19,743 nt of DNA from Clostridia bacterium (GTDB lineage: Bacteria; Bacillota_A; Clostridia; Oscillospirales; CAG-272), in NCBI GenBank assembly GCA_017454075.1, contig JAFTDQ010000072.1:1-19743 (forward strand), in the 5' to 3' direction. Positions 1-9,346 of the stretch are shown piece after piece. Under the pieces are notes generated by a model that saw only the letters and a list, made by a program, of their open reading frames with translations, was not told the DNA's origin and ran no database searches. Positions within the stretch are counted from its first letter, which is position 1; every line of letters begins with the position of its first letter. The position numbers and the translations under genes were made by a program.

Positions 1-1582
1 CTTTTGGAAGGAGGAGCAGATCCTCTTCCTCAAAAGCTTTCAGAAGAATCACCGAGGCGAGATATGCCGCCGCGGCGATCAGTATGGCGGCAACCGCCCC
101 GATCTTCTCTCCGACAAGGCGGGACAGCAGATAATATGACCCGAAGGCCACGCCCGCGCATATCAGTCCGGCGGCAAAGGGCTTTACGAGCACGCGGGAG
201 AACCGCGGAGTGAAGCCTATCTTTTTCCTGATGAAAACCAGGTTGACGGAAACAATTGTCACGCACCCGAGCACCGAGCTGACGGGAGAAGCCCACACGT
301 TGACCTGCGGGATCCCGGCGAGAGCCCATACCGTCCCCATGCGGATGACCGCGCCGATAACTATCGAAATTATCGGTTCCTTCATGTATTTGTAAGTATG
401 GAGGATCGTCGAGGTCATTCCTATCATCGACGAGAAGAACGCGGCAAGCGCGAGGACGGAAAGCAGAGGAGCCGCCGCCTCGGCGTTCGTGCCGCCTCCG
501 AAAATCAGCTTTATTATCGGCTCGGAAAGGGCGGAAAGACCCAGCGCGCAGGGCATGACCACGACCGACATGAGAAGAAGAGAGCCGTTCATTATCCTGT
601 CCGAGCGCTCTTTGTCCTTCTCGGCGATCGACGCCGCGAGAACAGGCACGACCGACGCCGTTATCGGTCCGACAAAGACGAGCGCGAGATTATAGAGCGG
701 CGTCGCGCAGGTCCTGTAATTCCCGACAAGGACCTTCATCGCGGTCTCGGTAAATCCCGCGTCCTGAATCCTTCGGGAAAGGATCATTCCGTCAATAACC
801 GTCGCGAAGCTCGAGACCGAATTGGAAAGCGAGATCGGGATCGCTATGACGAGCAGTTTTTTCGCAAGTTCGAATATTCCCTCGGACGTGCCGTCGTCCT
901 CAAGCGACGCGTATTCGCTGTCGTATTTTTCAGGTCTGAAAAACGCCTTGTTTATCCAGAGATATATCATTCCGAGGAGCACGCCGGCCGTGATGCCGAA
1001 AGCGGCGTAGGCGGCGATGACCGGAAGACCGTACCCCCGGCGCGCCGCGTAAACTCCGAGAAGGATGCCGAGCGCAAACTTGCCGACCGCCTCGATGATC
1101 TCGGATATTGCCGTCGGATACATGTTCTGATATCCCTGGAAATATCCGCGCAGAGAACTCGCCACGCAGATAAAGAGCATCGTCGGCGCGATGGCGATGA
1201 TAGTGAATCTCAGATCGGTTATCCTGTATCCCGCTTCGAACGCGCCCGCTCCGAAAAGCATGACCGACGTCCCGATCGCACCGATTATTATGAACAGCGC
1301 GGTTGCGACCGAAAACACCCGCGAAGCCCGGCGGCGCCGACCGTTCACCCTGCTCTCGGAAATGAACATTGAAACCGCTACCGGCAGTCCGGCCGTCGCC
1401 ACGGTGAACATGGCGGCGTATATGTCGTACGCGTTGTTGTAATACGCCATACCCTCGTCCGTGAGAAGTTCACGGAGGGGAACCTTGAGCGCGAGCCCGA
1501 GGAGCTTGACGAGGATATTCCCTATTGTAAGAGCCGCGACGCCAGAAAAAAATCGCGCGCGGGTGTGTTTTTTCCCGGTCAA
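1..1582 (-). CDS. SpoVB/MurJ-type MOP-superfamily flippase (C-terminus cut by window edge)
   Basis: My reading of the minus strand gives 527 uninterrupted codons running off position 1. The protein is highly hydrophobic, with many membrane helices. It carries family signatures: an N-terminal GNILVKLLGLALKVPLREL, then AYDIYAAMFTVATAGLPVAV, and RGYFQGYQNMYPTAISEI around residues 130-150. These match the SpoVB/YtgP branch of MOP exporters, which move lipid-linked cell-wall or spore-cortex precursors across the membrane. In B. subtilis this branch includes the lipid II flippase MurJ/YtgP, so MurJ and SpoVB roles cannot be separated here. Relatives are about 510-550 residues, and the visible end (EEDLLLLPK) resembles the family's last residues, so only a few are probably missing. 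The start is TTG, chosen because AAGGAG lies 8 nt upstream and TTGA overlaps the hemZ stop. It is the last visible gene of the operon. Confidence 0.9.
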   Translation of the reverse strand, partial: MTGKKHTRARFFSGVAALTIGNILVKLLGLALKVPLRELLTDEGMAYYNNAYDIYAAMFTVATAGLPVAVSMFISESRVNGRRRRASRVFSVATALFIIIGAIGTSVMLFGAGAFEAGYRITDLRFTIIAIAPTMLFICVASSLRGYFQGYQNMYPTAISEIIEAVGKFALGILLGVYAARRGYGLPVIAAYAAFGITAGVLLGMIYLWINKAFFRPEKYDSEYASLEDDGTSEGIFELAKKLLVIAIPISLSNSVSSFATVIDGMILSRRIQDAGFTETAMKVLVGNYRTCATPLYNLALVFVGPITASVVPVLAASIAEKDKERSDRIMNGSLLLMSVVVMPCALGLSALSEPIIKLIFGGGTNAEAAAPLLSVLALAAFFSSMIGMTSTILHTYKYMKEPIISIVIGAVIRMGTVWALAGIPQVNVWASPVSSVLGCVTIVSVNLVFIRKKIGFTPRFSRVLVKPFAAGLICAGVAFGSYYLLSRLVGEKIGAVAAILIAAAAYLASVILLKAFEEEDLLLLPK

Positions 1583-3015
1583 ATTCCTGACTCCTTTTTT
1601 ATTCTGTCGAGGTATTCATACGTATATTTCGGATTGAAATCCCTGACTATCCTGCCGTCTTCGCGGCGGAACTTTGAGACCGCTCCGGCGCCGGCGCCGT
1701 AAATGTCGTGGAGTTCCTCCATTATGCAGACGTTGTACAGCCCGACGTGCCCCGGAAGGGCGTATCCCACGTTTTCAAGATTGCCGCGGGCGTTTTTCTG
1801 TCTGTAAAGGTAATAAGGGGAATATCCCGCCCCCGATAATGATCTTCTCGCGTCGTTCACCGAGCCCGCCGTGTCAAAAAAGTCCTCGGTCTCGGCCCCG
1901 ACTCCGGCGCCGGACCTCGCCGCGTCGGAAATCTCTGACGATCTTTTTACGCAGAACGTATGTACCGTCACGTTCTCCGGCCGCAGCGCGATCGTTTTTT
2001 CAAGCGTGTCGGCAAACAATTTCCTGTCCGACCCGGGCAGCCCTGCAATGAGATCGGTGTTGACCGTCCCGAATCCTGCGTTCTTCGCCTCGGAATACGC
2101 CCGGTAAAAATCCTCGACCGTGTGCCTCCTGCCTATACCCCTGAGGACTCCGTCGTCAAGGATCTGGGGGTTTACGCTCGTGCGGTCAACTCCGTGGGAG
2201 CGCATGACCCTGAACTTTTCCGCGTCAACGGTATCCGGTCGGCCCGCCTCGACGGTAAACTCAGAGACCGGGTCGTTTTCCGTTGCACCGTTCACCGCCG
2301 ACAGAAGCCTGTCGAGCTGACGGGCGTCGAGGACGGTGGGGGTGCCGCCGCCGACGTACACGGATATGATTTTTTTGCCGTTTTCATGCGCCGAATCCGC
2401 CTTGCAGCGTATTTCGGGGATCAGCGCCTCGATATATTCGGGTATCAGGGACAGATGTCTCGGCGTGGAGTATGAAACGAAGGAACAGTAGGCGCAGCGC
2501 GTCGGACAGAAAGGTATTGACACGTAGAGCGAGCAGGTATCTTCCGCGGCGAGCTCGCGTATCCCCTTCTGGGCGGCGCAGACGTCGGTCAGAAGCTCCG
2601 CCTTTTCCGGCGTCAGAAGATAATCCTCAGTCAGTATTTTCAGAACCTCGCCGTCGCCGAGTCCCCCTTCGTAAAGCGAAAAAGGGATCTTTGAAGGTCT
2701 GACCCCTGTAAGGACGCCCCACGGGGGGCGTTTGCCGGTCAGTTTCACTCCTGCGTCAAAAAACGCACTTCCGACCGAGAGCTTTACGGCTTTTTTATCA
2801 TTTCCGGACGCATCCCCGACGCCCCGGGCGGATCTTTCCCCGTCCCTCAGCGTGACTGACGAAAACACTCCGCCGTCGCTTTCGGATATAAAAACGGCGG
2901 CCTCCCTTCGGGACTCGTCGGTTCCGTCAAGCGGAAACCGTTCTCCCGGGAAGAATATGAGGGAGAGATTCTCGCAGAAGGTCAGACAGTCGCCGCCTTC
3001 GATCACTATCTTCAT
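1579..3015 (-). CDS. hemZ: HemZ, radical-SAM coproporphyrinogen III dehydrogenase-like protein
   Basis: The product is 478 aa. The radical SAM cluster motif CxxxCxxC is present at C170, C174 and C177 (FCPTRCAYC), followed by GGGTPT at about 222-227 that helps bind SAM. HemZ-specific features are the N-terminal extension with RPPWGVLTGVRPSKI (about 96-110) and RQKNARGNLENVGYALPG near the C-terminus. The family is annotated as oxygen-independent coproporphyrinogen III oxidase/dehydrogenase; the reaction is inferred from HemN, and some HemN relatives are heme chaperones or methyltransferases instead. No other heme genes are in the window, so pathway context gives no support. The ATG overlaps the dtd stop by 4 nt (ATGA), and the Shine-Dalgarno sequence before it is weak (AAGGGAAGAGC), which suggests coupling to dtd. 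Confidence 0.92.
   Translation of the reverse strand: MKIVIEGGDCLTFCENLSLIFFPGERFPLDGTDESRREAAVFISESDGGVFSSVTLRDGERSARGVGDASGNDKKAVKLSVGSAFFDAGVKLTGKRPPWGVLTGVRPSKIPFSLYEGGLGDGEVLKILTEDYLLTPEKAELLTDVCAAQKGIRELAAEDTCSLYVSIPFCPTRCAYCSFVSYSTPRHLSLIPEYIEALIPEIRCKADSAHENGKKIISVYVGGGTPTVLDARQLDRLLSAVNGATENDPVSEFTVEAGRPDTVDAEKFRVMRSHGVDRTSVNPQILDDGVLRGIGRRHTVEDFYRAYSEAKNAGFGTVNTDLIAGLPGSDRKLFADTLEKTIALRPENVTVHTFCVKRSSEISDAARSGAGVGAETEDFFDTAGSVNDARRSLSGAGYSPYYLYRQKNARGNLENVGYALPGHVGLYNVCIMEELHDIYGAGAGAVSKFRREDGRIVRDFNPKYTYEYLDRIKKESGI
1591..1596 (-). promoter_or_regulatory. Ribosome binding site deciding the TTG start of the flippase gene
   Basis: AAGGAG on the minus strand, inside the last codons of hemZ, lies 8 nt before the TTG at 1582. 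No ATG or GTG lies close by in frame, so this site supports the TTG start and translational coupling to hemZ. Confidence 0.75.
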
Positions 3016-3473
3016 GCTCTTCCCTTTTTCAGATCATCAGAGTCGATCACTATCGTAACAGGGCCTTCGTTCTCTATGGATACCGCCATATCGGCGCCGA
3101 AAATCCCCTTGCCGACCCTGTATCCGTATGAGGAAAGGTCAAGGCAGAAAAGATCGTAAAGCGGCTCGGCGAGCTCCGGCGCCTCGGCGCCGAAGAACGA
3201 CGGCCTGTTCCCGTGTGAACAGTCGGCGCAAAGAGTGAAATTTGATATGACGAGCATTTCGCCGCCGACGTCGGCGGCCGAGAGATTCATCTTACCGTCC
3301 GGATCCCGAAAGACCCTGAGCCCGGCTATCTTCTTTGACAGCGCCTTGGCTTCGGCCTCCCCGTCGCCCTTTTCGGCGCCGAGAAGAATGAGAAATCCCC
3401 TTCCTATACTTGAAACGGGTTTTCCGTTTACCGAAACCGACGCCGACGTCACTCTCTGTATTACAGCTTTCAA
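3012..3473 (-). CDS. dtd: D-aminoacyl-tRNA deacylase (DTD)
   Basis: The 153-aa product has the normal length and layout of DTD, the homodimeric editing enzyme that hydrolyses D-amino acids (and Gly from tRNA-Ala) off tRNAs. It starts with the typical MKAVIQRVTSASV. The active-site segment SNFTLCADCSHGNRPSF stands where most members have SQFTLxA, so the usual Gln is Asn. The Gly-cisPro chiral-selection motif NEGPVT is intact near residues 134-139. The start codon is TTG: the family N-terminus begins exactly there, no ATG or GTG fits, and AAGGGGAGG lies 6 nt upstream. The TTG overlaps the rel stop as TTGA. Dtd directly after rel is a common Firmicute order. Confidence 0.95.
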   Translation of the reverse strand: MKAVIQRVTSASVSVNGKPVSSIGRGFLILLGAEKGDGEAEAKALSKKIAGLRVFRDPDGKMNLSAADVGGEMLVISNFTLCADCSHGNRPSFFGAEAPELAEPLYDLFCLDLSSYGYRVGKGIFGADMAVSIENEGPVTIVIDSDDLKKGRA

Positions 3474-5701
3474 ACCGGGCCTCCCCTTGAAACGTGCTCA
3501 ACGTTCTGAATCGATCTCAGACGCGAAACGATTGAATTGAAATGGTCGAGACTCTTGCACGCGACGAGAAGCTCGATAATCGTATAGTCTCCCTTGCTGT
3601 GGCTTGTTATTCCGAGCAGGGATACCTTCATGTCGGCGAGCGCCATCGTCACGTCGGCGATAAGGCGGATATCGTTCACCGCCTCAATCCTTATCTGAGC
3701 CTCGAATCTGTCGTGAGAACCGGGTCGTGACGGCTCCCATTCCACGTCCACCCAGCGTTCCCTCTTGTCGGGAGAACGCATACTGCTTATCACGTTCCGG
3801 CAGTTTTTCTTGTGAACGGAGATGCCGTGCCCCATCGTGATGAACCCGACGATAGGGTCTCCCGGCAGAGGATTGCAGCATTTTGCGAACTTCACCGTGA
3901 GTCCGTCTACTCCGTCGACGATGACCCCGCCCGTCGAGCCCTTGCTCCTGACCGTCTTTACGAGATCCACCGAATCGATGACCGGCTCGTCGGTCTTCAC
4001 GACTCTTTCAAACTCGTCCTTGATCCTGACCGATAGTTTTGTGAGCAGAACTCCGCCGTAACCTATTGTGTTATACAGATCGTCAACGTCGTTTATTCCG
4101 AGGCGGCGGCCGACGTTAAGAAGTATCTCCGTCCTCTGCTCGTCTGTACACGGAGCTCCGAGACGGCGGAACTCGCGATCGACCTCCGCGCGCCCGACGA
4201 CAATGTTTTCTGCGCGCATCTCACGCTTGAACCACTGGCGGATCTTGGTCTTCGCCTCGCTTGTCGTCGCGATCTTCATCCAGTCGCGGGACGGACCGCG
4301 CGATGACGAGGACGTGATTATCTCAACTATCTCTCCGTTCTGCGGGCATCTGTCTATCGGGACGATGGTGCCGTTTATTTTGGCGCCTATCATCTTGTTG
4401 CCGACCTCGGAGTGTATCGCGTAAGCGAAGTCTATGACAGTCGCCCCCTGCGGGAGAGTTATTATGTCTCCCTTGGGAGTGAAGACGAACACCTCGTCGT
4501 GCATTATGTCGATCTTCAGCGCCTGCATGAACTCGTCGATGTCGCGGGTCTCGTCTTCCGTCTCTATGAGTTTTGCAATCCAGCTGAGTTTGCGGTCGAC
4601 CTCCTCCTTCGATTCCTCTCCGGATTTATATTTCCAGTGGGCGGCGACGCCGTATTCGGCAATACGGTGCATCTCCCACGTTCTTATCTGTACCTCGAAG
4701 GGGATCGCCTTTTTGCCCATGACTGTCGTATGAATCGACTGATACATATTCGGCTTCGGGGTTGAGATATAGTCCTTGAATCTGCCGGGGACCATCGGAA
4801 AGAGCTCGTGAATAAGCCCGAGGACGACGTAGCATTCCTCCTCGGTGTCCACGATGACCCTGAGCGCGTAAAAGTCGAATATTTCGGAAAAGCTCTTGTT
4901 CTGCAGGTACATCTTCCGGTATATGCTGTATACCGACTTCACGCGCCCTTCAAGGGTGAACTTTATCCCGGCGGCGGTGAGCTTTTCGGCGGTGCGGCGG
5001 CGCGCTTCTTCTATGAAATCACGGCTTTCGCCGTAACGTTTTTCTATATTGTCGTTGATCTCGTCGTATCCTACGGGATCGAGATATCTCAGCGAGAGAT
5101 TTTCGAGCTCCTGCTTCATTTTCTGCATCCCGAGACGGTGCGCGAGCGGCGCGAAGACCTGCATCGTTTCGAGCGAGGTGATCCTTCTCTTCTCGTCGCT
5201 TTTCGCGTCGAGCGTGCGCATGTTGTGGAGCCGGTCGCAGAGTTTTATAAAAATGACCCTGACGTCCTTGCCCATCGCGAGGAACATTTTGCGCAGATTT
5301 TCGAGATGCTGTTCCTCCTTGTCCTCGAACGGGATCTGAACCATTTTCGTCAGCCCGTCGACGAGCTGTCCGACGTCTTCCCCGAATTCTCTTGAAATCG
5401 TTTTTATATCGGTCCTGTTGCCGCAGTCCTCGACGGTGTCGTGAAGGAGCGCGGCGACGATCGAATCGGTATCGAGCTCGAGCCCCGCGACGATCTCGGC
5501 GACGGCAACGGGATGGGAAATATAGTCCTCCCCCGTCGCTCTTTTCTGCCCGGAGTGGAGTTCCTTTGCGTACAGATAGGCCTTTTTGATTTTTTCTATG
5601 TCATAGTGCTTTCCCGTGCTCGAAAGCATGGTAAGCATTTTTTCTATATCCCCGTATCTTTCTTCTTTTACCGGGAGTTCTTCAGCGTTCTGTAAAGACA
5701 T
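3470..5701 (-). CDS. rel: Bifunctional (p)ppGpp synthetase/hydrolase Rel (RelA/SpoT family)
   Basis: The product is 743 aa, the usual length for long RSH enzymes, which make and degrade (p)ppGpp in response to amino-acid starvation at the ribosome. Hydrolase HD domain: H63, then HDTVED at 87-92. Synthetase domain: about 250-360 with YALRVIVD, RFKD at 307-310 and EVQIRTWEMHRIAEYG. RFKD is the RxKD type typical of bifunctional enzymes, not the ExDD type of hydrolase-dead RelA. TGS domain: about 400-462. A conserved Cys pair (C608, C609) in CCNPLPGD marks the zinc-finger/RIS region, and an ACT domain ends the protein (about 667-743). Both catalytic domains look intact. The ATG at 5701 has no clear Shine-Dalgarno and lies 34 nt inside recJ. 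An in-frame ATG at 5638 (codon 22) would remove the overlap and lose no domain, so the start is uncertain. Confidence 0.96.
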   Translation of the reverse strand: MSLQNAEELPVKEERYGDIEKMLTMLSSTGKHYDIEKIKKAYLYAKELHSGQKRATGEDYISHPVAVAEIVAGLELDTDSIVAALLHDTVEDCGNRTDIKTISREFGEDVGQLVDGLTKMVQIPFEDKEEQHLENLRKMFLAMGKDVRVIFIKLCDRLHNMRTLDAKSDEKRRITSLETMQVFAPLAHRLGMQKMKQELENLSLRYLDPVGYDEINDNIEKRYGESRDFIEEARRRTAEKLTAAGIKFTLEGRVKSVYSIYRKMYLQNKSFSEIFDFYALRVIVDTEEECYVVLGLIHELFPMVPGRFKDYISTPKPNMYQSIHTTVMGKKAIPFEVQIRTWEMHRIAEYGVAAHWKYKSGEESKEEVDRKLSWIAKLIETEDETRDIDEFMQALKIDIMHDEVFVFTPKGDIITLPQGATVIDFAYAIHSEVGNKMIGAKINGTIVPIDRCPQNGEIVEIITSSSSRGPSRDWMKIATTSEAKTKIRQWFKREMRAENIVVGRAEVDREFRRLGAPCTDEQRTEILLNVGRRLGINDVDDLYNTIGYGGVLLTKLSVRIKDEFERVVKTDEPVIDSVDLVKTVRSKGSTGGVIVDGVDGLTVKFAKCCNPLPGDPIVGFITMGHGISVHKKNCRNVISSMRSPDKRERWVDVEWEPSRPGSHDRFEAQIRIEAVNDIRLIADVTMALADMKVSLLGITSHSKGDYTIIELLVACKSLDHFNSIVSRLRSIQNVEHVSRGGPV
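3480..3488 (-). promoter_or_regulatory. Ribosome binding site for the TTG start of dtd
   Basis: AAGGGGAGG on the minus strand, within the end of rel, is 6 nt from the TTG at 3473. This strong site offsets the weak start codon and supports the start choice. Confidence 0.75.
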
Positions 5702-7767
5702 GTTTCTTCAAGATTGACCTTGCCTTCTGTTTCATTTACCTTTATTCTGAGTGTTTCAAATCCCGGAAATCCGTCGGGCGTTTCCGAGACGGTAATCAGT
5801 CCCGCCTCGCCGAGAATACCGGCGATGAGACGAAGTTTGATATAACTGCCTATTCCGCAGGCCCTTCCGATGAACGAAAATGACGTTTCTTCGGCTCCGA
5901 CGGATCTTACGCATCTGTAAAACGCGGCAAAGTCGGCGCGGGACGGCATTTCGCTGTCGTCCGGAACGGTTTTTCCCGATATTATTCCGGAATATCTTTC
6001 AAGCTCGGCGGCGCGACAGGCGAGCACGTCCTCAGACGGGAGTATCTCGCTCACCGTCACCTGCCCGGATGTTCTCCCGTTATATCTGTTAAGCGACAGA
6101 CGGTAGAGGATGTCTACCCTGTCCCCTGCGGCGGCGCCTATCTCTGCGGGCGAGCTCCCGAACCTGAGCGCGCTGAACTCCCTGCCGTCCCCCGACAGTC
6201 GGAGCTTTGAGTGATGCCCGTTCCCGAGCGGAAGTGAGGATATCACCGTGAGGTTTCTCGTCACAAATGCCGGCTGAGGATTCCCGGCGCCGCATGGCTC
6301 GAAAAGCTCAAGCTCTTCCGCAAGCCTGTATGTGATCTCGCCCGGATCGAGAACGAGATCAGCCTTCGCCTCCGGGACGGACGACAGTTCCGCGCAGGAG
6401 GCTGCGCATTCGTTTATCCTGCGTCTGAACTCGTCGAACGATTCGCGGCTGACGGAAAGCCCGGCGGCGAGCTCGTGACCGCCGTATTTGATCAGGCAGT
6501 CGCGGCAGCTGTCAAGGGCTGACGCGAGATTGAATCCTCTGACCGACCTTCCGGAGCCCTTCCCGACGTCCCCGTCGAACGAGACGAGAATGCACGGTTT
6601 TCCGTATTTTTCCATTATTCTCGACGCGGCGATCCCGATCACCCCGTGATGCCAGCTGTCGGAGCTGAGCACGATCACGGGATCGTCGGCGAGCGACGGA
6701 TCGGCGGATATCATTTCGTCGATATCACGGTCGATCGACAGTTCCTCCTGCTTGCGCCTCTGATTTGTCCTGCAGAGCTCGCCGGCGATCTCCTTTGCCT
6801 CGGACGGAACGGAGGACATAAACAGCCTTACGGCCATCTCTGCCGACTCCATCCTCCCCGCTGAATTGAGCCGCGGAGCGATCCCGTACGATATCGTCTG
6901 GACATTTACGGCGCTCTTCGTCCCCGGCTTTTCCGAAGCGTCGAGCAAAGCCCTGAGGCCGAGTCTCATTTCCGAGTTGATGCGTATCAGCCCGAGCGAA
7001 ACGATCAGGCGGTTTTCCCCGAGGAGCGGGACGACGTCGGCTACGGTACCGATCGCGGCGAGATCGACGTATTGCCGTATTATTCCGTCAAGCGCCTCGG
7101 CGACCGGACGGTTCTCCCTTCCGGCGTACGTCATTTCAAGGGCGGTTATGAGCTTGAAAGCCACCCCCGCGCCGCAGAGATGTTCGCACGGATATGATGA
7201 ATCGCGTCTTTTCGGATTTACAACCGCCGCCGCACGCGGAAGAGTCTCGCGGCATTCATGGTGATCCGTTATAACAAAGTCGCATCCGCGCTGCGCGGCG
7301 TGTTCGACCTCTTCCGTCGCGGTGACGCCCGTGTCGACCGTGATAAAAAGCTTTGTCCCGAGGTCGGCGAGCCGGTCGACGGCGCCCGAAACTACCCCGT
7401 AGCCTTCTTCCGCTCTGTTCGGGATGAAATACGTGACGTCTGCGCCTCGCGAGCGGAGATAGAGATAAAGGAGCGTAGTCGAGGTTATCCCGTCAACGTC
7501 ATAGTCGCCGTAAACCGTAATTTTTTCTCCCTCGTCGATCGCGCGGATTATTCGCCCGCACGCCTTTTCCATATCGGGGAGAAGGAACGGATTGTGCAGG
7601 TTTTCCTTTTTCAGTTCAAGGAAATCGCGGATCTCCTTTTCGGTCTCAAGGCCTCTTTTTCTGAGGAGCAGGGCGGCCGGTACGGTCAGCCCGACCTTCT
7701 CCGCCGTGCAAATCACCGCGGGGTCATATTCGGTTTTTGCGGGTACGACCCAGCGTTTGAATCTCAT
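5668..7767 (-). CDS. recJ: Single-stranded-DNA-specific 5'-3' exonuclease RecJ
   Basis: The product is 699 aa. The DHH phosphoesterase motifs that bind catalytic Mn/Mg are in order: YGDYDVDG (86-93), ITVDTG (142-147), ITDHHE (166-171), then APRLNSAGRM. The DHHA1 domain follows, with WHHGVIGIAASRI, GKGSGRSV and GGHELAAGLS. An OB-fold region and a C-terminal domain ending in a lysine- and valine-rich stretch complete the protein. RecJ degrades single-stranded 5' ends in RecF-pathway recombination, mismatch repair and base-excision repair. The ATG follows the upstream FAD-dehydrogenase stop by one base (TGA-C-ATG). RecJ next to rel-dtd is typical of Firmicutes (recJ-apt-rel-dtd in Bacillus). The apt gene is absent here. 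Confidence 0.96.
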   Translation of the reverse strand: MRFKRWVVPAKTEYDPAVICTAEKVGLTVPAALLLRKRGLETEKEIRDFLELKKENLHNPFLLPDMEKACGRIIRAIDEGEKITVYGDYDVDGITSTTLLYLYLRSRGADVTYFIPNRAEEGYGVVSGAVDRLADLGTKLFITVDTGVTATEEVEHAAQRGCDFVITDHHECRETLPRAAAVVNPKRRDSSYPCEHLCGAGVAFKLITALEMTYAGRENRPVAEALDGIIRQYVDLAAIGTVADVVPLLGENRLIVSLGLIRINSEMRLGLRALLDASEKPGTKSAVNVQTISYGIAPRLNSAGRMESAEMAVRLFMSSVPSEAKEIAGELCRTNQRRKQEELSIDRDIDEMISADPSLADDPVIVLSSDSWHHGVIGIAASRIMEKYGKPCILVSFDGDVGKGSGRSVRGFNLASALDSCRDCLIKYGGHELAAGLSVSRESFDEFRRRINECAASCAELSSVPEAKADLVLDPGEITYRLAEELELFEPCGAGNPQPAFVTRNLTVISSLPLGNGHHSKLRLSGDGREFSALRFGSSPAEIGAAAGDRVDILYRLSLNRYNGRTSGQVTVSEILPSEDVLACRAAELERYSGIISGKTVPDDSEMPSRADFAAFYRCVRSVGAEETSFSFIGRACGIGSYIKLRLIAGILGEAGLITVSETPDGFPGFETLRIKVNETEGKVNLEETCLYRTLKNSR

Positions 7768-7768
7768 G

Positions 7769-9346
7769 TCAGAAAGGCCTGTATTTCCTGATTATTGCGA
7801 CGGCCGCCCTAAGCCCGTCGACCGCGGCGGAGGTTATCCCGCCCGCGTATCCCGCGCCTTCGCCTGCGGGATAGACGTTTTCCGAGACTGACGACGTCAT
7901 GAACTCGTTTCTTACTATTCTGTACGGAGACGACGTTCTCGTTTCGACGCCGGTCAGTACCGCGCCGGGATCGGCGAATCCGTTAAGTTTTCTGTCGAAC
8001 GCTTCGAGCCCCAGCCGGAGCATCCTGTTTATCCTGTCCGGAAAGAGCTGAGAGAGGTGCGAAAAAGTCACTTTGCCGCCCATATAGGTCGGCTCAACGT
8101 CACGGAGCGAGCCCCCGGTCTTTCGAAGAAAGCTCCCCACGGTCTCTGCGGGGGCGAGGAAATCACCGCCTCCCATGCGGAAAGCCGCCGTTTCAAGGGA
8201 ACGCTGGAAGCCGACCGGATCGTCCGGAGAAACGTTGACGACGAGCGCCGCGTTTCCGTTTCTTCCGTTTCTCAGATAGCGGCTCATTCCGTTTGTCACG
8301 ACGCCGCCCTGCTCGGACGCCGCGGCGATCACCTCGCCGCCCGGACACATGCAGAAGGTGTATACGCAGTCCTCGCCGACTCTTTCTGAAAAGGCGTATT
8401 CGGCGTGACCGATCCGGGGATCTCCCGCGTAGTCGCCGAACATGGCGCGGTCCGTCTTCTCCTGAAGGTGTTCTATCCTGACGCCGACTGAGAACGGCTT
8501 GGGAACCACGTCAAACCCGGCACGGATCAGTCGCGAGAAAGTGTCTCTCGCTCCGTTTCCGACGGCAAGGACGACCTGTCCGCACGGGATCTCGCCCTCT
8601 GTCGTGAAAACAGCCGCCGCCCTCCCGACGGGGTCGGTTTTTATCCCGTCGAAACGAGTTCTGTATTTTATCTCGCCTCCGAGTTCCCGGATTCTTTCAT
8701 CGATTTCGGAAACGACCCTCAGAAGTCTGTCGGTCCCCACGTGCGGCTTCGCGTTTTTCAGGATCTCGGCCGGCGCCCCGAATCCGACGAACCGGCGAAG
8801 AACGTATTCGACGTTCTCGTCGTTAATCCTCGTGACGAGTTTTCCGTCGGAAAACGTGCCTGCTCCGCCCGCCCCGAACTGAACGTTCGAGTCGGCGTCG
8901 AGGACCCCGGTCTTCATGAACTCGGCGACCCTGAAGGATCTGACCGATACCGGATCGCCCCGTTCGATAACTATCGGACGGTATCCGCGCTCAGCGAGCG
9001 CAAGTGCGGCAAACATTCCGCATGGGCCGAATCCGACAACAACCGGCCTGCCCGAAGGGATCTCGTCCCCTTCGGCCGCCGTCATTACGGGATCGGCGTG
9101 CTCCGCGATCGCCGCGGCGTCGGCAGAACGCAAAACCTGCTCCGGAAGCGTTTCATCGGTCTCGATTATTACCGAGCGAACTATGACCGGCTCGCGCCTA
9201 CGGGCGTCGACGGATTTTTTGCATACGTAAGAGGAATACTTCCCGACCCCGCCAAGATACGGCGAAAGTCTTTTAGCGGCGATCGCGCACGCGTCCCCGT
9301 CGGTCGCCCTGACAGGCGTGCGGACGTTCCTTACGACGATCTTCAC
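7769..9346 (-). CDS. COG2509-type FAD-dependent dehydrogenase of unknown substrate
   Basis: The product is 525 aa. A FAD-binding Rossmann motif, GFGPCG, lies at 105-110 after an N-terminal domain of about 100 aa that is typical of this family. Further family marks are FGAGGAGTFSDGKLVTRI (about 157-174) and a C-terminal YPAGEGAGYAGGITSAAVDG that closes the FAD site. The substrate of this widespread family is not established, so the reaction is left open. The start is GTG, overlapping the cdaR stop as GTGA. As I recall, in many Clostridia this gene sits beside cdaR and glmM; here it follows cdaR directly and no glmM follows. Confidence 0.88.
   Translation of the reverse strand: MKIVVRNVRTPVRATDGDACAIAAKRLSPYLGGVGKYSSYVCKKSVDARRREPVIVRSVIIETDETLPEQVLRSADAAAIAEHADPVMTAAEGDEIPSGRPVVVGFGPCGMFAALALAERGYRPIVIERGDPVSVRSFRVAEFMKTGVLDADSNVQFGAGGAGTFSDGKLVTRINDENVEYVLRRFVGFGAPAEILKNAKPHVGTDRLLRVVSEIDERIRELGGEIKYRTRFDGIKTDPVGRAAAVFTTEGEIPCGQVVLAVGNGARDTFSRLIRAGFDVVPKPFSVGVRIEHLQEKTDRAMFGDYAGDPRIGHAEYAFSERVGEDCVYTFCMCPGGEVIAAASEQGGVVTNGMSRYLRNGRNGNAALVVNVSPDDPVGFQRSLETAAFRMGGGDFLAPAETVGSFLRKTGGSLRDVEPTYMGGKVTFSHLSQLFPDRINRMLRLGLEAFDRKLNGFADPGAVLTGVETRTSSPYRIVRNEFMTSSVSENVYPAGEGAGYAGGITSAAVDGLRAAVAIIRKYRPF

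Noticed and set aside
398..1372. 324-codon open frame on the plus strand
   Set aside because: Antisense to the flippase gene; its protein is full of Arg, Asp and His runs with no domain, and the minus strand carries a clear membrane-protein family. Such frames are common opposite GC-rich genes.
7258..7791. 177-codon plus-strand open frame opposite recJ
   Set aside because: Lies opposite the DHH motifs of recJ, with no supporting start signal or family pattern.
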